Below, in pieces: positions 10,661 to 19,983 of a stretch of DNA of 64,000 bases (position 1 is its first letter; the number at the start of each line of letters is the position of its first letter). Made by a program: the position numbers and the translations under genes. Source of the stretch: Dipteris shenzhenensis (taxonomy: Eukaryota; Polypodiophyta; Polypodiopsida; Gleicheniales); NCBI GenBank assembly GCA_047967505.1, contig CM106538.1; one strand, given 5' to 3'. Below the pieces are notes generated by a model. That model saw only the letters and a program-made list of their open reading frames with translations. It ran no database searches and had not been told where the DNA came from.

Positions 10661-13149
10661 ATGCCTACGACTAGCAACCTTAATCTGGAGGCATCTGCTA
10701 AGTTAAACAACTCCAATTATGGCACATGGATATACCGAATGGAGACCGTTCTTGTACTTCAGGCCAAATGGGAGTATGTCGATGGATCTACACCCAAACC
10801 ATTGGACGATCCAGCCAGTTGTAGCTCTACTCCACCTGTTGTCACAACACCAATAGCGGGATCTCTAGCTACACTGACAGTTTCCACACCTGTAGTAGAT
10901 CCTACCATTGCTCGAGCACAGGCGGAATAGCACAGGCGGAATGGGACAAGAAAGACAAGTATGCATATCATCTAATTAAGAAAAATGTGCAAGATGTCAT
11001 GCTAGGACAGCTCAACGCCATCAAGACATCAAAAGTAGCATGGGATATGTTCGTAACTCTCTACGAGTCCAATAACACTCCCAAGATTCTCACACTGAGA
11101 AACCAAATCAACCAGAGTTTTTGTAATAGCAACGAAACCAGTCATGGTTACGTACTCACGATCAAAGATTACAACAATCAACTCGCAGCAACATGAGAGA
11201 CTATGAATCCAACATAAATGGTTCAAGTCATCCTGAATGGACTAGGGGAGGGATACAAGAATCTAGGCTAGAGTATTGCCATTCAACAGCAAATTCAAAC
11301 ACTAGAAGAACTTTAGTCCAGTCTTACTCGGTGAAGAACTCAAGACACAAGCCATTCATGCACACAAAGGTTATTCTAATGATCATGCATTCACAACTTT
11401 AGATAGAAGCAGAGGCAGAGGTAGACCATTCTAGCAAAGTGGTCATCATTAGCAACAAAGTCATCAGCAGTCAGAATCAGCATCAGCATCATCCTCAGCA
11501 ACATTAGAATCAGCAAAGAGAAAATCATTCCAATCGAGGAAGATTCCAAGGATGAGGGAATGCATCCACCAACGTGTCAAACATCCAGTGTAACTAATGT
11601 CATAAGTTTGGACACTATGAAAGAGATTGTTGCAAGAAGTAATACGACCAAGGTGGTCAATCCAGCAGTAGCAATCGAGTAGACCCAACAATATCATTGA
11701 CGACTACAATAGACATTGGTGGGTCTACTTTCTGAAAGAGAAATCTAAAGTCTTTTCCAGATTTCAAGAATTCAAAGCCATGGTAGAAAACCCGACATAC
11801 AGAAAGATCAAAGTCATGAGATCAGATAGAGGACGTGAATACATGTCTTCGGCATTCATGAACTTTTGCAGAAGTCACGGCATTCGAAGACAATTCACTT
11901 GTGCAGATACTCCTCAGCAGAATGCAAGAGCTAAAAGAAAGAATGGTACTTTAGCAGACAATGCTAGAGCAATGCTTAGTGAGAACCATCTTTTGAGTAT
12001 TGGGCAGAAGCAATAGCCACTACAAACTACTTGCTCAATCGGCTTCCTACCGAATCGATTCAAGGTATGATACCTTATAAAGCATTCACTAGACACAAGC
12101 CACGCATTAGGCATCTCCGCATATTTGGTTGCATTGCATATGCCCACATACATGACGACCATGGCAAGAATTTGATGCGAAGTCATGTAAATGCATCATG
12201 GTTGGCTACAGTGAAGAAAGCAAAGCATACAAGTTGTATGATCCCATTAACCAGAGATGTAATCTTCGATGAGGGATCAGAATGGAAAACCTCAAATACA
12301 TAGGAGATAGATCACCGATTTCACAGTCATCTATAAAAAAGGTTGATGAAGAAGAGCAGGAATTGCCAGAAACACCCTGAGATGAACCACAGCAACTCAA
12401 ACGGTCTACTAAGGAAAGCAGACCACCATCTAGATTGACATATGCTCATAAAGGCAAAGCGATTCAGGTTGAAACCACCAACTATGCTCTTATGACTACC
12501 ATTATGGCTACAGAAGAGCCAGTGTACTTCGAAGATGCAGTAAACAAGCCAGAATGGCAAACTGCTATGAATGAAGAAATGGATACTTTGTACAATAATA
12601 ATACTTGGGAATTATCTGACCTTCCACCCGAAAAGAAGGCCATAGCAAACAAATGGGTATACAATGTGAAGTACAATCTAGATGGAAGTATTCAAAGATA
12701 CAAAACCAGACTCGTTGCAAAATGATTTGCACAGCAATACTATCAAGATTATGATGAGACTTATGCTCCAGTAGAAAAGATGGATTCCATATGATTCATC
12801 ACTAGTGGCACTCAACAGATGGAATGTGTACCAGCTCGATGTCAAGAATACATTTCTCAATGGTTACCTAGACGAGGAAGTCTACGTGCAACAACCAGCA
12901 TGTTATGTTGAGCCAGGAAAGGAGAATAAGGTTTTCCATCTCAAGAAAAGACTTTACGGCTTAAAGCAAGCACCTAGAAGTTGGTATAGTAGAATCGACA
13001 AGTATTTTGCTGATTTGGGATACATGAAGTCCAATGCAGATCATACTCTCTACTACAAAGTTCAAGGGGAGGACATTACTATTGCACTTTCGTACGTAGA
13101 TGATTTGATTGTGACCGAAAGCAAGGATAGCTTCATCAGAAAGCTAATA
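10661..13149 (+). pseudogene. Ty1/copia polyprotein remnant, truncated at 13,149
   Basis: Gag starts at the ATG at 10,661 (LNNSNYGTWIYRMETVL) and continues with frame changes to about 11,640, where a CCHC knuckle is visible with a stop inside it. Protease and the start of integrase are deleted. Integrase core pieces follow (MRSDRGREYMS, then TPQQNARAKRKNGT) at 11,780-12,016. Reverse transcriptase runs through 12,500-13,150 with WQTAMNEEMDTL, NKWVYNVKYN, LDVKNTFLNG, LYGLKQAPRSWY and YVDDLIV. TGA stops at about 12,723 and 12,792 interrupt it where Gly and Arg are usual. The homology stops abruptly just after SFIRKL near 13,149. The rest of reverse transcriptase and the RNase H were not found elsewhere in the window. 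Confidence 0.9.
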
Positions 13150-14100
13150 TGATTGGTAACCCGAGAAGTCTATCAGTGAGTGGCCTTGCTTCAATATTTG
13201 CATGATAGTTGAGAATTGCACTATCTTTTCTCTATCAACCTGATCATCGATACATTCCCAACGCTTTTTCAATGATCCTTCACTTTTATTTCTGCTAGAC
13301 TCTTGTGCAAGCAAGAACTTATTGTACTCAATCTCATTTTTTAAGTGGCGGTTATTTTCCTTGTCCCATTCTTTGATCACTTTCTTTTCATTACTTGTAT
13401 CTTCTACAGTCTTGTAAACCTTCCCACAATGCTTCTCAATTGTATCAATCTTCAATTGTAACCGTGCCTCCTTTTTCCTTGCCCATGTGCATATTTTACA
13501 AATGGCCCACTTTGGTGCATCCCCAGTGTCCACTTGTTCTATGTCTAACCAAGGATATTTGGCTACCCAATCTTCCTGAAAATTCCTACGAATATCCCAA
13601 GCTCTCTTTCTCTTCTGCTTACTTGAAGAGTTGCAACCTTGTGATGCATTATCAATGGCTTCTTTAGTTGGTGTTGACATTGATGATACTGTTTCTGACA
13701 TTTTTCCACTTTCCAATCCAGTTAAATCCACTACCTCATTATTTGTCAATGATGTGCCAGCTGATGAATTTTCAATTCCAATTGCATTCCCTTGATTACA
13801 GTTTTGTGATCCTATCTTCCCTGCTTCCAAGACTTGAAAACTCAAATCCCTGTTAAAACTATCATCGTTAAGTAGTGATCTAGAACATTGATTTCTAGCA
13901 TGATGCATTGTGCCCGGAGCATGTTCAGGAGTCCCATAAATTGCTTCATGATTCATGGATGATGAACTTGAGAGTAAATTCTCTGGTGTACTTGATGTTG
14001 TAAACATGTTTAGATTAGTGCCCAATGATGTGGAAGGTAATAAGAAAGATGTCATTTTTGTATTTTTCTCTAGAGCTTGAACTTTCTTCTTTCTTCCCAT
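13144..14100 (-). pseudogene. N-terminal part of a zinc-finger, hAT-like transposase-type protein
   Basis: The ORF has 318 codons, starting MGRKKKVQAL at 14,100. The first ~165 residues are Ser/Asn-rich and low in complexity. Residues ~166-235 carry KRKRAWDIRRNFQEDW, a Pro-Trp-Leu and a CKIC pair with a later His-Cys. This resembles the probable zinc finger of C17orf113/hAT-like proteins. Near the end, IVQFSTIMQILKQGHSLIDF resembles the segment that follows this finger in hAT-like transposases. The catalytic half is missing. The reading frame crosses into antisense copia DNA at about 13,149 and stops there, so the natural C-terminus is lost. The family assignment comes from pattern similarity only. 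Confidence 0.5.
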
Positions 14101-14355
14101 GATAAGTACCTGTTTAAAAAATTATGTCTTTATTAGTTGAGCATAAAATAGAACATAATTTCTTTTCTCTAAACACATGCTGAAAAAATAGCATAATAAT
14201 TCTTATCCTTATAAAATTATGTGCACTTCACGTGTGTTGCAAATCAAGTATAACACACCTTCCAAGAGAAGAAATACTTTAATTTATTTTCATACAAATC
14301 TACTATATGAATACAAAATGAATATAAGTCCACCACATGAATACAACAACAAGAT

Positions 14356-14527
14356 ATTGCTAGCTTCAAAGCAACATTCATCTCATCAAGGGGCTGCATT
14401 GCTAGACTTGCATTACATCCAAAGCAACATTTAAAGGTAGACTGAGTATATTTTCTATGTTGCTAGCTTCAAAGCAACATTCATCTCATCAAGGGGTCGC
14501 ATTGCTAGACTTGCATTACATCCAAAT
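14356..14527. repeat. Direct repeat of ~70 bp at the kinase 3' end
   Basis: TTGCTAGCTTCAAAGCAACA... to ...CTTGCATTACATCC occurs at about 14,357-14,424 and again at about 14,459-14,524, with a GGCTGCAT/GGTCGCAT difference. The second copy encodes the last residues of the kinase ORF, so the gene's 3' end has been duplicated. Confidence 0.9.
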
Positions 14528-16116
14528 GTTGATAGGATTCTATAGGTATCCATAAGTGCTATTCTCTCTAAAGAATTCTCAGTCATCATCTTTTCAAAGG
14601 CATGTTTTTTAATACACTTTAATAGTGCACTATCAGGCATGTGGCGAGACTGTTCAAAATACCCAATTGCATCTTCCCAAAACTGTATAATCTCTGTAAT
14701 TATCCATCCTAATGCATATATGTCTGACTGAGGGCTATACACACCTCTCCTAGAAAAACATTGAAGCTCAGGTGCAAACCACTTCTTTCGTGCATGCTCT
14801 TGCTCTTTCTTATGCTTCCTTTGTGTAAATTGTTGGTCAGTCTCTAGAGGTGTCTTCTTCATATCCTTAAAAGCTTTTCTAGTCTCTGAAGAAACTAGTG
14901 CCATCCCCCAATCAATTATGCCAACTCTACATGCACCATTTGCTGTGAAATCTAATAGAATGTTACTAGGATGTAAGTCTGTATGAATCCATTGACCCTT
15001 ATGTAACCTTGCTAGTCCAGCAATGAGTGCATGTATAATGTGGTGCACATTTGAACTAAAGTAGTTAATTTGCTCTATTTGCTCCCTTGTGCATACATCT
15101 TCCAATGTTCCTTGTGCCCTTGCCTTCATTTCTTTGCCTCTTTTTAGGACTATGTCAACATAGCGCCTAAACCTGCCTTGCTCATATGGTAAAGTTCTCA
15201 TGAAGTCCATCAAGCTACCACCATTAAAATATGGTGTGATAGTCCATAAGGGCTCTTCTGGAGTTGCTGCAATAACACGAACAAGCACAGGATGCCGAAT
15301 TTGCATTTGTGCCTCCTTCCTTGCCTCTCGTGTACGATCCCCTATGTCACCCTTATATTGCTTTCCAGCATAGCATATATGCTGTAATAATCCTGGAGCA
15401 CCTGTGAGTTGTACTTCGTAGACAAATCCATATGTGCCAGAACCTATCTTTTCACCAACTTGGATCTCATTTTCAGTTATGTACATCATGAAGGACACAT
15501 TGCTTATATGACTTGCCCTAATCTGTAGCTTTTGAGAATCACTACCTTGTACTTCTCGTGTTTTTCCATTCAAAATCCTTGCACTTTCTTCTCCTTTTGC
15601 TACTTCCTCCGCCCTTCCGAAAGCAATTGCTGACTTTTTCTCCCAACTTACAGCTAGTATGGTTTTTACATCCGACTTTATAACCTTTGTCTTATTTTTA
15701 GCCCAAAAGGAATTCCATAAATGCATCTTTTCCTCATTAATATCATTTGCAAATGTTGGGTTCCTTGCGCATGCTTCATTAAACCGGGCCAAGACATTCC
15801 CAATCTTGCTCTCTACCCATAGCATAACATCAGTGTCCCATTTTGTGATCCCTACAAGGTGTTTCCTGTTAGGATCTAGTTCTACTTGACGCCTTGTATT
15901 CAAAACAACTTTACTCTTTAGAGTATGCAATCTAGAAGTGCTTTCTATGGTCATCTCCATCTCCTTTGCACTCATGTTATTTATCTCTGCAAGAAGCTCA
16001 TCTCGAAGGACCTGATTGACATACTTCCGCTGTCCTTTAGATAACTCAAAATCAATCGCCTTACGCTTAGATCCTTCCATCCCTAAACCATTTGTAGGAT
16101 CAAAACAAAAGAGCAT
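14455..16116 (-). CDS. Protein kinase with unusual motifs, uncharacterised family
   Basis: This is an uninterrupted 553-codon frame (ATG at 16,116; a second in-frame Met 13 codons later is an equally good start). Residues 1-215 are charged, helical and unrecognised. The kinase fold starts near 218: glycine loop GSGTYGFV (225-232), candidate ATP-binding Lys252 in AGKQYK, catalytic loop IHTDLHPSN (Asp380, Asn385; the usual Arg is Thr), metal-binding Asp402 in IDWG (Phe of DFG is Trp), then FAPEL and SDIYALGW. All key acidic and basic residues are present, so an active Ser/Thr-type kinase is plausible. It lies upstream of, and on the same strand as, the zinc-finger ORF, 354 bp apart, with the hairpin array upstream of its start. 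Carriage by a mobile element is inferred from this setting only. Confidence 0.75.
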   Translation of the reverse strand: MLFCFDPTNGLGMEGSKRKAIDFELSKGQRKYVNQVLRDELLAEINNMSAKEMEMTIESTSRLHTLKSKVVLNTRRQVELDPNRKHLVGITKWDTDVMLWVESKIGNVLARFNEACARNPTFANDINEEKMHLWNSFWAKNKTKVIKSDVKTILAVSWEKKSAIAFGRAEEVAKGEESARILNGKTREVQGSDSQKLQIRASHISNVSFMMYITENEIQVGEKIGSGTYGFVYEVQLTGAPGLLQHICYAGKQYKGDIGDRTREARKEAQMQIRHPVLVRVIAATPEEPLWTITPYFNGGSLMDFMRTLPYEQGRFRRYVDIVLKRGKEMKARAQGTLEDVCTREQIEQINYFSSNVHHIIHALIAGLARLHKGQWIHTDLHPSNILLDFTANGACRVGIIDWGMALVSSETRKAFKDMKKTPLETDQQFTQRKHKKEQEHARKKWFAPELQCFSRRGVYSPQSDIYALGWIITEIIQFWEDAIGYFEQSRHMPDSALLKCIKKHAFEKMMTENSLERIALMDTYRILSTFGCNASLAMRPLDEMNVALKLAT

Positions 16117-18095
16117 TCAAAAATAGTTCTAAATCTAAGAAATGGAACAACTTTATCATAGCCCACCATACATGAAATTGATATCAACTTATTAAAAAAA
16201 GAATAATCACATCACATCATGCATACCAAACAATAATGCTAGCTACATATTCACAACAGAAACTTTTAAAAAATAAATAAGCATATATTTCTGCCAGTTG
16301 TCCGCTACAACTAAGGAACTTGGTCCTAGGTCGTGGTGCCTCTTAGCCCCCTGCCTTGTGAGCACAGGAACCAGACACCACTTCCTGAACCAAGCCCTTA
16401 TTTCATGTTTGAAATCATAATACTACACTACATAAGCATACATTTCTTCAGCTTGTGAACTAGATCTAAGGAACTTGGTCCTAGGTCGTGGTGCCTCTTA
16501 GCCCCCTGCCTTGTGAGCGCAGGAACCAGACACCACTTCCCGAACCAAGCCCTTATTTCATGTTTGAAATCATAATACTACACTACATAAAGCATGCCAA
16601 ACCAATTTCAACTTACTCTATACAATGCACCAATAAATACATTAAAAAAGAAAGAGCACATCACAGGCAATGATGCATATGCATATTCACAACAGAAACT
16701 TTTAAAAAATATATAAGCATACATTTCTTCAGCTTGTCAACTAGATCTAAGAAACTTGGTCCTAGGTCGTGGTGCCTCTTAGCCCCCTGCCTTGTGAGCG
16801 CAGGAACCAGACACCACTTCCTGAACCAAGCCCTTATTTCATGTTTGAAATCATAATACTACACTACATAAGCATACATTTCTTCAGCTTGTGAACTAGA
16901 TCTAAGGAACTTGGTCCTAGGTCGTGGTGCCTCTTAGCCCCCTGCCTTGTGAGCGCAGGAACCAGACACCACTTCCTGAACCAAGCCCTTATTTCATGTT
17001 TGAAATCATAATACTACACTACATAAGCATACATTTCTTCAGCTTGTGAACTAGATCTAAGGAACTTGGTCCTAGGTCATGGTGCCTCTTAGCCCCCTGC
17101 CTTGTGAGCGCAGGAACCAGACACCACTTCCCGAACCAAGCCCTTATTTCATGTTTGAAATCATAATACTATACTACATAAAGCATGCCAAACCAATTTC
17201 AACTTACTCTATACAATGCACCAATAAATACATTAAAAAAGAAAGAGCACATCACAGGCAATGATGCATATGCATATTCACAACAGAAACTTTTAAAAAA
17301 TATATAAGCATACATTTCTTCAGCTTGTCAACTAGATCTAAGAAACTTGGTCCTAGGTCATGGTGCCTCTTAGCCCCCTGCCTTGTGAGCGCAGGAACCA
17401 GACACCACTTCCTGAACTAAGCCCTTATTTCATGTTTGAAATCATAATACTACACTACATAAGCATACATTTCTTCAGCTTGTGAACTAGATCTAAGGAA
17501 CTTGGTCCTAGGTCATGATGCCTCTTAGCCCCCTGCCTTGTGAGCGCAGGAACCAGACACCGCTTCCCGAACCAAGCCCTTATTTCATGTTTGAAATCAT
17601 AATACTATACTACATAAAGTATGCCAAACCAATTTCAACTTACTCTATACAATGCACCAATAAATACATTAAAAAAGAAAGAGCACATCACAGGCAATGA
17701 TGCATATGCATATTCACAACAGAAACTTTTAAAAAATATATAAGCATACATTTCTTCAGCTTGTCAACTAGATCTAAGAAACTTGGTCCTAGGTCGTGGT
17801 GCCTCTTAGCCCCCTGCCTTGTGAGCGCAGGAACCAGACACCACTTCCTGAACCAAGCCCTTATTTCATGTTTGAAATCATAATACTACACTACATAAGC
17901 ATACATTTCTTTAGCTTGTGAACTAGATCTAAGGAACTTGGTCCTAGGTCGTGGTGCCTCTTAGCCCCCTGCCTTGTGAGCGCAGGAACCAGACACCACT
18001 TCCTGAACCAAGCCCTTATTTTATGTTTGAAATCATAATACTACACTGCATAAAGCATGCCAAACCAATTTCAACTTACTCTATACAATGCCCAC
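16117..18095. repeat. Composite tandem array with a ~75-bp hairpin in every unit
   Basis: About nine copies of a 155-bp unit, four of them extended by a further ~127 bp to ~282 bp, fill 16,270-18,090. Each unit starts CATACATTTCTTCAGCTTGT. Each carries an imperfect palindrome from CTTGGTCCTAGGTCGTGGTG to its near complement CACCACTTCCTGAACCAAG, about 35 bp later. Copies start near 16,317, 16,469, 16,756, 16,912, 17,067, 17,348, 17,503, 17,785 and 17,938. The repeated 61-codon frames within are by-products. The array sits directly upstream of the kinase start, so a promoter or enhancer role is possible but unproven. Confidence 0.85.
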
Positions 18096-18680
18096 ACACC
18101 TATTTCTTAAGGAAGGATAATGCCCATTCTTTCCAGGGAATGACATGAATGTTATTGTGTATTACCCCCTTCATATGTCTGACAATGTTTCGTAGTATGT
18201 ACGAAAGAGTTTGTATTTCTTTTATGCATAATGAGTTTGTATTTCTACAAGCAGCCTACAACTATGCAGATGAAGAGAGAACATCACCAAGCTACAACGT
18301 AGATTAAGAGAGAATTTTGTCAACGTGTCTCTACAAATATGCAAATTAATAGAGAACGTCATCATTGGAGGGTAGAGAAAAAACTTCAATCGCTAAGGGC
18401 ATCCGTGAGCTTGTAGAATGAACAAAGAAAGAGGCAATGATCTGAGTTCTCACCAGATTTTGCCTGGCACAACCAACAACCAACAGTAGCTGATTTCAAC
18501 ACGTCAATAGCCCCTAATCTCCCTCAAAGCTCGACCTATTGGCAGCCACAAATTCAAATTTATGTATCTGAATACATCTTCAATGCACTGATCAGTACTT
18601 TGGAGACTACCAAGCAACTTTACATACACTACCACATAGAAACATAGCAGCCCCAACACTTGGATTATACAGTGAATTAA
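18096..18680. other. No gene seen; left flank of the large element
   Basis: This is AT-rich DNA with no supportable frame. A small local duplication (GTTTGTATTTCT) occurs at about 18,210-18,250. Confidence 0.5.
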
Positions 18681-18684
18681 CAAC
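18681..18684. repeat. Candidate target-site duplication (left), CAAC
   Basis: It directly abuts the left terminal inverted repeat and is identical to 45,592-45,595. The length of four bases limits its weight. Confidence 0.5.
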
Positions 18685-18710
18685 AACACCTATTTCATTA
18701 ATTTTGGACT
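18685..18710 (+). repeat. Left terminal inverted repeat
   Basis: This 26-bp sequence begins AACACC. It is identical in reverse complement to 45,566-45,591. Identity ends on both sides at once, as expected for a transposon terminus. Confidence 0.8.
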
Positions 18711-18813
18711 TTTTGTGTTGTTTTTGGACGAAGCCCAAAAATCCTTCCCAAATGAAAACTTTACTTTATGAAAATATCCTTTCCAAATCAAAATTTTACT
18801 TTCTAAAAAGTTT

Positions 18814-19172
18814 CTTCCCAAATCAAAAGTTCACTTTGTGGCACTGTCATATTCACATAAAAATATTGTTTTTTCAATCTATACTTTTGCACCAACATGC
18901 AAGAATTTGAAATAATCCTATATTAGAAATTCTAGCTATATCTAAGTTATTTGTTAATTTAATTATTTTTAATATTTTTCCTTGACGTTTTTCCTTCCCA
19001 AATCAAAAGTTCACTTTGTGGCTCTATCATATTCACATACAAATATTGTTTTTTCAATCTATACTTTTACACCAACATGCAAGAATTTGAAATAATCCTA
19101 TATTAGAAATTCTAGCTATATCTAAGTTATTTGTTAATTTAATTATTTTAAATATTTTTCCTTGACGTTTTT
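18814..19172. repeat. Two tandem copies of a 180-bp unit near the left end
   Basis: The unit starts CTTCCCAAATCAAAAGTTCA at 18,814 and again at 18,994. The copies are nearly identical over their whole length (both include CAACATGCAAGAATTTGAAA and CTTGACGTTTTTC). A shorter, more diverged AATCAAAATTTTACTTTCT copy precedes them. Confidence 0.9.
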
Positions 19173-19439
19173 CATTGACATGATAAATTTATAAATCCAT
19201 GAAAGGAGACTTAAATATTTCATGAAAATAACATTGTCACTCGGCAATATGCACAAAATTTAACAAAACTTTTAATAAATAGAAAGAAGACATGATGCCA
19301 TAAGACCAAAGAGGGATAATAGCAATTGTAGCTAGATTATGTATATGATTACATTGAGAGACGTTGCTCTTAGCTACAGTCTTTATATCCAAAATGATAT
19401 AGATTGAACATATGTTTACAATTTAAATTGTTGCTCTTA

Positions 19440-19870
19440 AAGAGCCTCAATTCGTGCCATCTGCATAATTTGACACCCCATTGTCTTATTGCTCAATGTC
19501 ACGACAATCCCTTGCCAGTTGCCATCTGCATAATTTGACCTAGGCTTGTCTTGCCAAGCCTTGCCCCTTGGGTGCATTGACTCCCCATTGTCTTATTGCT
19601 CAATGCGATAGTCCCTTGCCAGGTGCCATCTGCATTAACTCCCTGTTGTCTTGCCAAGCCTTGACCCTTGGGTGACATCCAGTGCAAAATACAGGTGCCA
19701 TCTGCATTAACTCCCACAAGTTATCTTGCCAAGCCTTGCCCCTTGGGTGCATTGACTCCCCATTGTCTTATTGCTCAATGTGATAGTCCCTTGCCAGGTG
19801 CCATCTGCATTAACTCCCTATTGTCTTGGCAAGCCTTGACCCTTGGGTGACATCCAGTGCATATTTTGAC
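19440..19870. repeat. Nested short repeats (GCCATCTGCAT / TTGTCTTGCCAAGCC)
   Basis: Words such as GCCATCTGCATTAACTCCC, TTGCCAAGCCTTG(A/C)CCCTTGGGTG and CCCCATTGTCTTATTGCTCAATG recur four to six times in changing order between 19,455 and 19,860. The array is just downstream of the transposase-like gene's stop codon. Confidence 0.8.
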
Positions 19871-19983
19871 TCTTATTTGACATACGAGGTGATGACTCTG
19901 ATTATAATTGTCTTGGATTGGCTCCTTGCCTAGTACCCAAATAAAATCCTTCTGAATCAATGGACTTCAATACAAAGCTTTAA

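Noticed and set aside
16270-18095. CRISPR-like array
   Set aside because: The units are long, contiguous composite repeats without short unique spacers, in a eukaryotic context.
18096-18110. ACACCTATTTCTTAA, similar to the start of the terminal inverted repeat, as a second terminus
   Set aside because: Only about 15 bases match, with one gap. No partner was found on the other side and no flanking duplication is present.
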